Assembly: GCA_007570785.1 (NCBI GenBank)
Contig: ML662465.1
Location: forward strand, 3,059,172 to 3,123,171
From: Antilocapra americana
Taxonomy: Eukaryota > Chordata > Mammalia > Artiodactyla > Antilocapridae
Length of the DNA stretch: 64,000 nt
Direction of reading: 5' to 3'
Below are positions 53,677-64,000 of this stretch, in pieces. The position numbers and the translations under genes are program-made. Each line of letters opens with the position of its first letter. The stretch's first letter is position 1. The notes under the pieces are model-generated. The model had not been told where the DNA came from. It worked only from the letters and a program-made list of their open reading frames with translations, and searched no databases.

Positions 53677-55320
53677 CTACACAGACACATTTCTCTGCTT
53701 AAAGCATAGATAGAAAATTCCTCCTGAGTCTTAAAAAAACACATCAGCTAAAAGTCTTCCAAGATGTCAGAAATTCTGCTCAGGGTGGTATCACTGAAAG
53801 AAGAGAAAATCTAAGAACAACCAAAAGTGCCATGTGGGAAATACAAATGAATCCACACAGCTAACCTGGGGAAACAATAGGCTTGAAAAAGAACTCTTCT
53901 TGTCTTTTCATGAAAAATTATCTTCTAAGTGCAGCCAAAACTTATACAGCAAGAAACAAAGGAGCAACATTCACACTCATGGAGTACCACCAGAAAATGC
54001 TCATGAAGAAGACATACTCTAGGCAACAAAAGAAAATTTCTGAAAGCAAAAATGTGTTATGCTCTTTTAAAGTTTCAAGACCATACACTCAATGAAAGCA
54101 GAAATAAAGAAAAACCTATAAAACAAATAACTTCAAAGGAAAGCACTGTTTCAGATAAGCTAGAATGGATGGAAAACAAGAATAACATCAGAGAATTAAA
54201 ATGTGCATTAGGTGTGGTAAAGGAGTAGGTTATCTTTGGTGGACAAATATATAATCATTAATGTGAGAGGACCATTGGGATGTTATAAAGGTGCAGAGAA
54301 AGAGCAGAAGAAGATGAAAATGTTGCAAGAGATGGAAAATTCACAGATGAACTTCTTTGTTCTTAAAGAAAAGGTCAAAACACACAAAAGCAACATTCAC
54401 AGGTTTAGGAGGGCACCGTGGTGAAATGTTAGACACAAAGTCTGCATTAGGGAGCTCACCATCCAGTACGGGAAGATCCTGGCAATGAGGTAAAATCCAA
54501 CAGGGAGGAAAGTCTACACTTTTCATCTTTCTACATTCTCTGCAAGTTCTACTGTTCTACTGCTGGCATTCAACTAAATCAGTATTTTCTGAACTGAATC
54601 TCAGGGCAGGGCAGCATGGACAATCTGGGTAAAAATAGTACTCTGGTCAAAGAAAATTGGACAAGAATATGCTAACTAAACTAAAACCACATTCTTTACT
54701 GCATAACTTTAATGCGGAGACGTATTATGAATTTTGAAAACAGTGCAATAATATGATGCCACATTTTCAAAATTCAGAAAGAGAAGAGGTCATTTTTGGC
54801 TGATTCTTTTGACCACGATGCCACGCCTCCACCGTCTTTTTCATCTCTTGTAACAGCTACTGACATCTCCTAGACACGGCTCAGAAATGCCAAGGTAGAT
54901 ACTGAGCAAGCAAATGCCAGGATCGTCATATGTCAGACTCTCACAGACGTGCCCTCAGTGCTACACCCGCAGTCTTTAGAGCAGCCTGATATACAAATTA
55001 CACATCCACAAAAGCTGTCGGTGTGACTTTGCAAAAATCATGGTTAGGGAGACCACTGTCAGCCTTGCAGGAGAACACTGAGATCCACAGACTGGTCAGC
55101 CTGCAATCCTGTCCCAGAACTCAAGTATCTCCATTTGTTTCTCCTGCCACTCTAGCACTGATAATCACAGAGCGTGGGAAAGCCCAGAGCAGCGCTTCTG
55201 CCTGCCTGCTGCTTCACTGGGACATGGATGGTGTGTCCCTACGGTGCTACATACAACATCATGTCTACCTGGGATCTTGCTCCAAACCAGCAGCCTCTGC
55301 TCCTACTGGAATCCATTCAT
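53675..55320. other. Unassigned DNA
   Basis: About 1.6 kb with no recognised repeat or gene. Open frames at 53834-54095 and 54236-54424 are short, lysine-rich and without a known domain. Confidence 0.5.

Positions 55321-55322
<2 letters not shown>

Positions 55323-55361
<39 letters not shown>
55323..55361. repeat. (TG)n microsatellite abutting a SINE end
   Basis: About 19 TG units leading directly into the antisense Bov-tA terminus. The expansion probably grew from the SINE's own 'gtgtgtgctcagtc'-type end. Confidence 0.97.
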
Positions 55362-55367
<6 letters not shown>

Positions 55368-55553
55368 TCAGTCATGTCCGACTCTTTGCGACCTTACAGT
55401 CACCAGTCTCCTCTGTTCATGGGATTCTCCAGGCAAGCATACTGGAGTAGGTTGCCATGTCCTCCTCCAGGGGATCTTCCCCACCCAGGGATCAAACCTG
55501 CATCTCCTGCATTGCAGGTGGATTCTTTACCACTGAGCCACCAGGGAAGCCTC
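55362..55553 (-). repeat. Bov-tA SINE, antisense
   Basis: Reverse complement, 'tatgtgttcagtcatgtccg' to 'gagccaccagggaagcc'. Confidence 0.95.
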
Positions 55554-55955
55554 CAAGCATCATCCCAACTTGTAAACTTCCCATATCCGGCCCCACTCAC
55601 TGGGCTGGATCCTAGAATGCTGAAATGGATCTGACATCCTCCTTCCTCCTTTCTGTACCTGGTGGAGGTCTGCCTCTGAATAGCACGTGATGATGCATTG
55701 AGGGTCTCCCCCTATCCCCGCCCCAGAACTCATTTGTCGATTTCTGCCTTTCCTCCTCCTCTTGCTCTCTTCCAGTGGAATGGCTTGGTTGCTCCTTGGA
55801 GCCCCTGCAGAGTCCATGTAACAATTAGAGCAGCTCTGATGGAACATCTGGTGAGAAAGAAACAGGACTCACTTGGGGTGCAATTACCAGATGTAGGAAG
55901 TCTTGCTGGGTTTCTTCATCCAAAGTAATACACTGTGCCCCGAACTCCAAGGCAG
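55554..55955. other. Unassigned DNA
   Basis: Nothing recognised. Confidence 0.5.
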
Positions 55956-55959
55956 AGAG

Positions 55960-56100
55960 GAGCAGAGACCTTAGAGCTGGACTGCTTGGGCTGGATTTCT
56001 TGTTCTACCACTGACTAGCTGTGCGAATTGGGGCTACTCATTGAAGCTCTCTGCTCTCAACTTCTTGATCTATAAATTGGAACTAGTAACAGATCATGAG
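55960..56100 (+). repeat. MIR fragment
   Basis: 'tagagctggactgcttgggc', 'ccactgactagctgtgcgaa' and 'tcttgatctataaattggaa'. Confidence 0.75.
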
Positions 56101-56386
56101 GGCAAAAAAACTGAAGACAGTGAAATTGGTTAAGTGATTCTTACATTAATCCAAGCAAAAAAGTAATAAGGCCAGGGCTGAGGCAGTGACAGAGAGGATG
56201 AAGATAAGGAGGTAGAATTTGTAAATTACTTAGAGGAGGTCAAATGGCACAACGTGGTGATCAAGTGACCATTGAGGACGGGCTGCAAAAAGAAGAGGTG
56301 GGGTCAGATGAGAATGAAACAATTCAAGTGGAGTTTCTAATTTTATAACTGGGGTAGTTGAGTACTAGTGTAGTGTTAGTTGCTTA
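56101..56386. other. Unassigned DNA
   Basis: Nothing recognised. Confidence 0.5.
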
Positions 56387-56577
56387 CAAGTGCTCAGTCA
56401 CTCAGTAGTGTCCGATTCTTTGTGACCCCATGGACTGTAGCCCTGTCCATGGGATTCTCCAGGCAAGAATACTGGAATGGGTTGCCATTTCCTTCTCCAG
56501 GGGATCTTCCCGACCCAGGGATCAAACCCCAGTCTCCTGCATAGCAGGCAGATTTTTTATCATATGAGCCACCAGGG
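56387..56577 (-). repeat. Bov-tA SINE, antisense, with internal deletion
   Basis: Reverse complement. The usual 'ccaccaggctcct' block between 'gactgtagccc' and 'tgtccatggg' is missing. Confidence 0.95.
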
Positions 56578-56714
56578 ATTTGGGTGTTAGTAACCAAGGC
56601 AGTTCATAAAAGAGATTCATATTTGCTGTGTGTGTTGCAGGGAGTAGTGTATTCCCAGGAGTTCCGTTGTAATGATGACTATCATCTTTCATTTTTCTCA
56701 TCACATCATGGTTA

Positions 56715-56870
56715 CAATCCTCAGATGAGGAAACTTGTGTTTGTTACCTTCCTACTCCTCAAACCAGCCCCAGGAGGAAAATGTTCTTCTCTTACTTCAA
56801 TCATGTAGCAAAGTAACTGAGCATCAGAGGGAAAGCAACTGGCCCACAATCACAGAGCACATCAGCTAGG
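56715..56870 (-). repeat. MIR fragment, antisense
   Basis: 'acaatcctcagatgaggaaa', 'gagcatcagagggaaagcaa' and 'ggcccacaatcacagagca'. Confidence 0.65.
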
Positions 56871-56939
56871 ATTTATTTATTTAACTTTTTGGTGATTTTT
56901 ATACAATACTGTTTATTTTTTGCTTTCCAAGCTCTTTTT

Positions 56940-57275
56940 GAATTTTAAAAAATTTTATTGACGTATAGTTGACTCACAATGCTATGTTAGTTTCAGGTGT
57001 ACAGCACAGTGATTCAATTTCATCTATCTATACATGTTGTTGTTTAGTTGTGAAGTTGCGTCTGGCTCTTTTGCGACCCATGGACTGTAGCCCACCAAGC
57101 TCCTCTGGCCATGGAATTCTCCAAGCAAGAATATTGGAGTTGGCAGCCACCCCTTTTCCAGGGGATCTTCCCAACCTGGGTCTCCTGCATTGCAGGCAGA
57201 TTCTTAAACATCGGAGCCACCAGAGAAGCCCAGATGTATCTTTCTACTTATCTATCTTCTTTTTCAGATTCTTCA
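56940..57275 (-). repeat. L1 LINE 3' end, antisense, split by Bov-tA
   Basis: 'attttattgacgtatagttg', 'tatgttagtttcaggtgtac', then after the SINE 'tcttctttttcagattcttc'. L1 3' terminus complement. Confidence 0.85.
57036..57229 (-). repeat. Bov-tA SINE, antisense, in L1
   Basis: Reverse complement, 'ttgttgtttagttgtgaagt' to 'gagccaccagagaagcc'. Confidence 0.95.
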
Positions 57276-58922
57276 GCTGGGATTTCAACTCAAGGATGAG
57301 CCTCCTTGAATTGTCAGCTTTCCAGTATTACACATCACCTCTCAAATACACTCTACCAGAAGAGGCATTCTGAATATTATCATAGGTGCCATCTTCCTGC
57401 ATGAAATAGTTCAGAGTCCTCTACATAATTTTGTTTGAACCCTTCCTTGTATATTTGAGAGTCTGTCCTAGCTACCACAAAGGTGTTTTACATCGTATGC
57501 ATTGGTCACAGCTGTTTAACAAACCTGTGTGAGTACTATGTTTGCATGCCGTGGTTTCCATGTCTAATTACAGTGTTGAAAGCTGCAACACGCACAGATA
57601 GATATGTATACAGGAACACACAGCAATACCATTTAACATCAAAGTACCTATGCCTTAGAAGAAGAATAGCCTATTTTTAACTCTCGGGCACTATTTGCTA
57701 AGCTGATAGCTAAGTGAAATTAGGGAGTGTTAGAAAGCTGTGAATACTGTTCAATATTAATATTATAGGTTACCTGGGAAAAGGGGATTTTATGGTATGA
57801 AATGAGACTGTTCAAATCCAGCAAAGGGCTTAAAAAGTCCAAACCACTCTAAATATTGATTTGACTCAATTGTGCAATTTAAAGCATTCCTATTTCCCTG
57901 GAGAGGAGTCATTCCTGAGGAAAATTGTGAAAATGGAATGTAAAAAAGGAGACGAAAAAGTAATATTGCAGATCTGCCATGGACAGAGTTCACTTTCATC
58001 TTTGGGGAAATATCTTTCCACCTCCCGAAAAAGAGAGCTGCAAATAATGGTTCTCCCAATGAAGCCATCCCAGCTGGATCATGCTAAAAAGCTTTTAGGA
58101 GGGAAGCAGTAAGTAAATTCAACTGTTCAGATGCATTTAGATGTAATCGTAAAGCAGTAGCCCGGGTAATCGCCAAACCATCACCAACTAAAAGGATTGA
58201 GACTATTAGATGCGGACAACAGAGAAATAATGGATGTTAAAGAGGTCGGGAAACAGAAATGATTGCATTCACCCACCACATAGCTCTAAAGCTGATGATG
58301 GGAGAATTGAAGCTCCCTTTTCTAACCACTGAACTATTAAAACACACACACACACACACTGACAAATGCCAGCATCAGTTTTATCCTGTAGGTGGTTGAA
58401 CAGTTCTTCTTCAATGTTTTGAAATAGAAGAGGGCTTTGGTGTTTTTACTCATCTCAGAGTAGAAGGAGAAGGATGTCTTTCTTCTCTGCCAACAGCTCA
58501 GACTGGGAGGATTGGATGCTGGGGCATCAAAGGTTCCAGAACCTTGGAGTCAGGATGCTGGAACATAAGGCAGGCAGGGACACGCAAAATGTCTATCCAC
58601 GATCTTAAAGGATTTTTGAAGAAGAGCCAGTTCTGCTTCTCCAGCCAAGCTTCTGCTACTTGCCAGGAACATCACGCTTCAATAGATCTGGGATCCTCGC
58701 AGTACGGACCCATAAAGGCTGCCCACATCAAATCATCCCAGTTGCTTGTTGAAATGTAGACTCTCAGACAAAGGTCCCAGTGTACCAAGAAAGAACTGCT
58801 TGATTTGGGGCAAGGATTCTTATGCCTTTGACCTTGAGGATACCATGGTCATCAGTGGCATCAGAAGTTGTGGTCTGAGTGGGACAATATTAAATTCCAG
58901 GCTCCTTGAAGTTATTAAGATA
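57276..58922. other. Repeat-poor block, candidate conserved element
   Basis: About 1.6 kb without recognised dispersed repeats, apart from (CA)n at 58341-58359. 57700-58200 is AT-rich and motif-dense ('ctaaatattgatttgact', 'tattaatattatagg'). An 83-codon frame (57861-58112) is followed by 'agcagtaagtaa', a donor-like string. With no acceptor or domain, coding is not supported. Confidence 0.45.
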
Positions 58923-58927
58923 TAGAG

Positions 58928-59103
58928 CAAGGGTCAGCAAACTACCGCCTCCTGGCCAAATTTGACTGCCCCTTTGACAAATAAGGTTTTAACTGGACCA
59001 CAGTCATATTCATTTATTTTTGTCTTTGAGTAGTTGCCACAGAGACCACATGGCTCACAAAATAAAAAAATATTTACTATCTGGCACTTTACAGAAAAAG
59101 GTG
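58928..59103 (+). repeat. Ancient hAT-type DNA transposon remnant (copy 2)
   Basis: 'gggtcagcaaactaccgcct', 'gtagttgccacagagaccac' and 'aatatttactatctggcact'. The same family as 13672-13890, with independent decay. Confidence 0.75.
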
Positions 59104-59124
59104 GCTCTCCTCCAATGTTAGATC

Positions 59125-59275
59125 AATGGTTTTCAATCATTTCTATGCATAAAAATCATTTACAGATTTTTTTTTTAATGTCACTTCCTCAGACCTATTC
59201 CCAGAGATTCTGAATCACTTCACCTGGGGTTGGAATGGGATACAGGTATATATACAGATGATTCAATGCATAGAC
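59125..59275 (+). repeat. MER5A-like DNA transposon
   Basis: 'tcaatggttttcaatcattt', 'agattctgaatcacttcacc' and 'tggggttggaatgggataca'. An A/T run interrupts it. Confidence 0.6.
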
Positions 59276-59367
59276 AGGATGAGGACCACTGCTAATAAAA
59301 GGAGACTGAATATGGTTTGTGAACAGGTTGAAAAGAAGTTGCTCCATAGTCCCACCTCCCCACAGCT

Positions 59368-59530
59368 GAGTGTCTTTGGGTAGCCTATGTAATGTGTGTG
59401 TCTCAGTTGCCTCATCTATAAAAAAGAAGTATCAAGGATCAGTTGGTTGGCTGAAGTGTTATGAAGATTAGAGACAAGGAATGCATACCTCCCAAGACAC
59501 AGCTTAGCACCTAGGAAATCTACATAAACA
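59368..59530 (+). repeat. MIR SINE
   Basis: 'tcagttgcctcatctataaa', 'tatgaagattagagacaagg' and 'acacagcttagcacctagga'. Confidence 0.75.
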
Positions 59531-59604
59531 GTGAAGGCGATGAAAGTGATGGTAATGATGACAACTGTGATGGAGGGTGATGCCTAGGGCTTTAAGAATG
59601 CAAT

Positions 59605-59745
59605 TATGTATGCATTCATTCAGCACTAGCTGTGTGTTTGGGAAGGGGAAACCGAGATAAGTAAGACGTGATGATCTTCTGAAGGTGCTCACAGCCAAGT
59701 GAGCCAAACACACGCATAAAAAGATATTGACTATAACAGGAAAGA
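59605..59745 (-). repeat. L2 LINE fragment, antisense
   Basis: 'atgcattcattcagcactag' and 'tctgaaggtgctcacagcca', then a diverged remainder. Confidence 0.5.
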
Positions 59746-59779
59746 AAAACAGGCAAAGAATATGGGCAGACAAGTCACA

Positions 59780-60460
59780 GAAGAAGAGAAACTCAATTCC
59801 AATAAATATACATAAACAAGTTCAACCTCAGTAATAATCAGGGAAATGAGAAATAAAACATGAGACATTTTCTCCCAGGATACCTGCAAATATTAAAAAT
59901 ACTGCAGATATTCTGCTTTCATGGAAGTGTAATTTTATAGACTTTTCAGAGGGTGAATAATCAAGTTAATATCTGTATTCTTTTCAAATCTTCTATTTCT
60001 CTTCTAAGTGTCCCGTCTGTAGGAATATATATGCACTTGTGTGCGTATATTCACTGTGGCATGGTTACAACAATAGAAACCATCCAAATATCCCATAACA
60101 TGGGGAATGGCTAGCTAAGTCATCACTCTATATAATTTATTGAGATGTTTTTTTAAAATGAGGAATGCATAAGGTTTAAAACAGACAGTCACCCAAAGTA
60201 TTTTATGGTGACACTGCAAGAATAGAAAATGCCAAAACCCATCTATAATAAAGCACACATACCTACACACAAAACAAGACTTAACATTTTAATCCTCTTG
60301 TGCATATGTAAATTCTGGGCAAGAAAGGTAGATTTAGAGTAGGACAGAGAAGATCTTTCACTTTACCTATATTGTTTGAATATTTAATAATGTGAATGAA
60401 TGTATTCATGTACTTCGTATATACATTTTAAAAATAAAAAAAACAGGACAATAATTCAAT
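59780..60460 (+). repeat. Old L1 (L1M-type) 3' region
   Basis: 'caacctcagtaataatcagg', 'ctaagtgtcccgtctgtagg', 'gtggcatggttacaacaata' and 'aaaccatccaaatatcccat' follow the L1 ORF2 3' end. Later 'gtatatacattttaaaaata' suggests the 3' UTR. Highly diverged. Confidence 0.65.
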
Positions 60461-61407
60461 ATGGCAAGTATTATAGTAAAAGTGTGTGTAAAGTATGATG
60501 GTGCTACCAAAAAATAAATTCTGATGAGGTAGATGGAGTAGCACAGATGTCACAGAGCCAGGATAACATTGAATTAGGTTTTGAAGGATGAGCCATGTGA
60601 GAAGTTGAGGGTAGGCATCCCAGGCAGACAGGAGACAGGAGCTCTGGGCCATGAATGTAAACACTTTCATTCATTTGTTCATTTATTCACTCAACATACA
60701 TTTGCAGCATCTCCTCTGAGCTCCAGAACATTTTGGTGCTGGACATACAGTGGGGGAAAAACATAAAACAAAGGTCCCTGGTTTCATGTTGCTTCTGTTT
60801 TAGTCGCTCTAGACATTAGTCTGTCTAGACATCCTGGAATGCAAAGGCAAGCAGGCCTTAGGAAGCATCACTACCAACAAAGCTAGTGGAGGTGATGGAA
60901 TTCCAGTTGAGCTATTGCAAATTCTAAAAGATGATGCTGTAAAAGTGTTGCACTCAATATGCCAGCAAATCTGGAAAATTCAGCAGTGGCCACAGGACTG
61001 GAAAAGGTCAGTTTTCATTCCAATCTCAAAGCAAGGCAATGCTAAAGAATATTCAAACTACCACACAATTGCATTCATCTCACATGCTAGCAAAGTTATG
61101 CTCAAAATTCTCCAAGCCAGGCTTCAACAGTATGTGAACTGTGAACTTACAGATAATCAAGCTGGATGTCAAAAAGGCAGAGGAACCAGAGATCAAATTG
61201 CCAACATCCACTGGATTAACGAAAAAGCAAGAGAGTTCCAGAAAAGCATCTACTTTTGCTGTATTGACTATGCCAAAGCCTTTGACTGCGTGGATCACAA
61301 CAAACTGTGGAAAATTCTTAAAGAGATGGGAATGCCAGATCACCTGACCTGCCTCCTGAGATATCTGTATGCAGGTCAAGAAGCAACAGTTAGAACTGGA
61401 CATAGAA

Positions 61408-61606
61408 ACATGTTAATTACCATATGTGAAATCAATCGCCAGCCCAGGGTTGATGCTCCGGGCTGGTACACCGGGATGTCCCAGGGGGAGGGAGTCAGGA
61501 GGGGGGAGGGAGGGGGGTTCTGGAGGGGAAGCATGTGTAGACCCGTGGTGGTTTCATGTTACTGTATGGCAAAACCAACACAATAAAGTAAAGAAAAAAA
61601 AAAAAA
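61408..61606 (+). repeat. Young ruminant L1 3' end in BovB, perfect 16-bp TSD
   Basis: A 5'-truncated L1 of about 199 bp: 'catatgtgaaatcaatcgcc', G-rich 3' UTR, 'ttactgtatggcaaaaccaa' and an A tail. TSD 'agaactggacatagaa' at 61392-61407 and 61607-61622. A different, later L1 lineage than the copies at 21.5, 37.6 and 49.6 kb. Confidence 0.96.
61484..61517 (+). other. G-quadruplex-capable G-rich tract in L1 3' UTR
   Basis: Five G runs of three or more within 34 bp ('gggggaggg' then 'ggggggagggagggggg'). L1 3' UTRs of mammals commonly carry such a tract. Confidence 0.8.
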
Positions 61607-63185
61607 AGAACTGGACATAGAACAACAGACTGGTTCCAAATTGGGAAAGGAGTACATCAAGGATGTATATTGTCACCCTGCTTATTTAACTTCTATGCGG
61701 ATTACATCATGCAAAATGCTGGGCTGGATGAAGCACAAGCTGGAATCAAGATTACCAAGAGAAATATCAATAACCTCTGATACGCAGATGATACCACCCT
61801 TAAGGCAGAAAGTGAAGAACTAAAGAGCCTCTTGATGAAAGTGAAAGAAGAGAGTGAAAAAGTTGGCTTAAAACTCAACATTCAGAAAACTAAGATCATG
61901 ACATCCAGTCCCATCACTTCATGGCATATAGATAGGGAAACAATGGAAATAGTGAGTGACTTTTTTCAGGGCTTCCAAAATCACTGCAGATGGTGACTGC
62001 AGCCATGAAATTAAAAGACGCTTGCTCCTTGGAAGAAAAGCTATGACCAACCTAGATAGCAAATTAAAAAGCTGAGGTCCATCTAGTCAAGGCTATGGTT
62101 TTTCCAGTGGTCACGTATGGATATGAGAGTTGGACTATAAAGAAAGCTGAGCACCGAAGAAATGATGCTTTTGAACTGTGGTGTTGGAGAAGACTCTTGA
62201 GAGTCCCCTGGACTGCAAGGAGATCCAACAGATCAATTCTAAAGGAAATCAGTCCTGAATATTCATTGGAAGGACTGATGCTGAAGCTGAAACTCCAATA
62301 TTTTGGCCACCTGATGTGAAGAACCGACTCATTGGAAAAGACTCTGATGCTGGGAAAGATTGAAGGTGGAGGAGAAGGCAATGATAGAGGATGAGTTGGT
62401 TGGATGGCATCACCAATTCAATGGACATGAGTTTGAGTAGGCTCTGGGAGTTGGTGATGGACAGAGAAGCCTGGCCGGCTGCAGTCCATGGGGTTGCAAA
62501 GAGTCAGACACAACTGACCAACTGAATTGAAGACAGCAAAGATAGAATCAAACAAGTAAAATTCAGAATGTGATTGTGAGTGCTATCTGGAGGGAAAGGC
62601 AATGGGAAATGCTGGTGTAGAAATGGGGTCCCCCGAATCAGTTACGGTTACCTAACTGTGGCTGTGCTGCAAGGCACCAGAGACAGAGAGCTGAAGGAGC
62701 TGAGAGAACTAGCTATGGAGACAATTAGGGGAAGAACATTCCAGACATAAGAACATCAGGTGCAAAGGACCTGATGCAGGGCTGAGCTTGAGTCCCAGCA
62801 ACAATGAGGAAAGCATGCTGGTGCAGACCCGCAAGAGGACTGGGGGTGAGAGGGCAGACAGACACTGGGACAGGTCATGTAAAGCTTTGTGAAATATGAA
62901 AAGGACTTTGGATTATTCCTGAATGATGGGGGTCCCTGGTGGCTTTTGAACTGAGCAGTGGCTTGACCTGTTACATGTTTTAAAAGATCCCTCTGGCTGC
63001 TCTGCTGAGAAGACTCCGGGGCAAGAGTAGAAGTAGGGAGACCCGTTGGGAGGGTTCTGTATTTGTAGGAGCTGCTAAGGGTCTGGACAACTGGGTCTGC
63101 AGGGACTGGATCATTCAATACAAGTGTGCAAAAGAGGATCTCAGCAGCCTGTGGACATTGTTGGTGCCTCTCTCAGGTGTGTGCA

Positions 63186-63391
63186 AGGGTGTTAAGTTGC
63201 TTCAGTCATGTCCTATTCTTTGCAACCGTATGGACTGTAGCCTGCCAGGCTCCTTTGTCCATGGGATCTCCCCGGCAAGAATACTGGGGTGGGTTGCCGT
63301 ATCCTCCTCCAGGGAATCTTCCTGCCCCAGGGATTGAATCTCTGTCTTTTACATATCCTGCACTGGCAGGCAGATTCTTTACCTTAGGTAT
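63186..63391 (-). repeat. Bov-tA SINE, antisense
   Basis: Reverse complement, 'gggtgttaagttgcttcagt' to 'gcagattctttaccttaggt'. The terminal head bases are lost. Confidence 0.95.
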
Positions 63392-63496
63392 CAGATCCCT
63401 AATCCTCTTCCACAAACCTGTCCATGACATTGTAGAACCCAGGGTAAGAGGACAAACCAAGACCTCTATACCGTATGCCAAGGCATTTGAAAGTTT

Positions 63497-63627
63497 TAAA
63501 GCAATCTCATGGCAACCCACGTGGGCATTTCTGCCTGGAGAATCCCCATGAACAGAGGAGTCAGGTGAGCTACAGTCCATGGGGTCGCAAAGAGTTGGAC
63601 ATGACTGAGCGACTAAGCACAGCACAT
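63497..63627 (+). repeat. Bov-A half element
   Basis: Only the Bov-A body, 'aagcaatctcatggcaaccc' to 'gactgagcgactaagcacag'. The tRNA-like head is absent. Inverted relative to the preceding SINE, 105 bp away. Confidence 0.9.
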
Positions 63628-64000
63628 TAGTCCTATAAAATATGTACTATTCTTGATGACTTCATGACGACCTGGAAGACCAAGTTCAAATTTAGAATCC
63701 TCTAACTTCTCAGGCTCCCTTGCCAAAATATGGCAGCATGAGGATGGCTGGTGCCTGGCTTATGGCTCCTGGATCCCTACCCTCAGTCTGCCCCCTACTT
63801 TTCTTCCTCCTGCCAGCTACACCTCTCCCCCGATATAGTGGCTTTTTGTGTATGTGTGGGTATGTTGCAACCTGCACACTGAAAATAGGTAGACAACTGG
63901 CTTTACATTCCCTCTGGATTTGGTATGCAATGTGTCCTCAGGATGACAGATGCAGGGAAGAGACAACTTGGGCAGGAAAATCCAGGTTCTCTGTTACCAA
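63628..64000. other. Unassigned DNA
   Basis: No recognised repeat or gene to the window end. Confidence 0.5.

Larger units (their letters stand above)
60818..62534 (+). repeat. BovB LINE, longest copy, split by L1
   Basis: RTE-clade non-LTR retrotransposon, about 1.5 kb once the L1 is removed, with the endonuclease missing. In 60915-61407 the frame carries the GRGTRDQ block (61176-61196) and RT motif A 'IDYAKAFD' (61263-61286). After the L1, motif C YADD is at 61781-61792 but is directly preceded by an in-frame TGA (61778-61780). A deletion near 62068 removes part of the 'aagcagagacattactttgc' segment. Non-functional. Confidence 0.96.
60500..63065 (-). repeat. L2 LINE, antisense, split by BovB
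   Basis: Left: 'attcatttgttcatttattc', 'acatacagtgggggaaaaac'. Right resumes 62535 with 'gattgtgagtgctatctgga', then 'aagaacattccagacataag', 'tttaaaagatccctctggct' and 'gtagaagtagggagacccgt'. One L2 with a 1.7-kb insertion. Confidence 0.75.

Noticed and set aside
55023..55634. 203-codon plus-strand open frame with a CVCVCV run
   Set aside because: Read through a (TG)n microsatellite and an antisense Bov-tA; no family resemblance.
57861..58112. 83-codon plus-strand frame as an exon
   Set aside because: A donor-like string follows, but there is no acceptor, no domain and no neighbouring exon.
60915..61586. 223-codon frame as a functional reverse transcriptase gene
   Set aside because: It is the BovB RT, but interrupted by an L1 whose sequence forms the C-terminus, with an in-frame stop before motif C and no endonuclease.

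Overview
The window is a stretch of nuclear chromosome from a ruminant, most likely a bovid. The evidence is the interspersed-repeat complement: about 28 Bov-tA/Bov-A SINE copies, 11 BovB (RTE-clade) LINE fragments, six CHR-type tRNA-Glu SINEs, ruminant L1 3' ends, and an older mammalian layer of MIR, L2, MER5A, hAT, MLT1-type LTR and CR1/L3-like remnants. Cattle, sheep, goat and buffalo cannot be told apart by eye.

I find no protein-coding gene with exon structure, no functional RNA gene and no CpG island. The longest open reading frames (about 140-223 codons) are decayed BovB reverse transcriptase, L2/LTR/SINE-derived frames or low-complexity frames. The window therefore looks intergenic or deep-intronic.

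Layout. 1-10 kb: scattered SINEs, L2 and MIR, with an unusual AC-rich, G-poor tract at 7.65-8.04 kb. 10-19 kb: repeat-poor, mainly old L2/MIR/MER5A/hAT remnants, with a CpG-retaining single-copy block at 17.5-18.6 kb. 19-23 kb: BovB in MIR, then an L1 3' end split by a Bov-tA and a BovB. 23-27 kb: repeat-poor, including a single-copy block (26.1-26.7 kb) with two X-box-like (RFX) motifs. 27-34 kb: the densest nesting, with a MIR split by Bov-tA plus BovB at one target site, an MLT1 LTR split by two BovBs, and an opposite-strand MLT1 LTR split by a SINE and a BovB. 34-45 kb: SINEs, a three-layer nest at 42.2 kb and an 18-bp minisatellite at 44.6 kb. 45-53.6 kb: BovB, a 134-bp near-identical repeated MLT1 segment, an L1 carrying head-to-head Bov-tA copies, and tandem BovBs in MIR. 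53.7-59 kb: mostly single-copy. 59-64 kb: hAT, MER5A and L1M remnants, then an L2 split by the longest BovB, itself split by a younger L1.

No genes act together here. The content worth reading is the insertion chronology (many target-site duplications, TSDs, are still legible), sequence-exchange signatures and candidate regulatory elements in the repeat-free blocks. I found no undescribed gene system. The strongest oddities are the 134-bp duplicate, the thrice-copied target site at 28-29.2 kb, the X-box palindrome and the AC-rich tract. Family names are assigned from memory of consensus sequences without a database search. Repeat boundaries are approximate unless a TSD is quoted.
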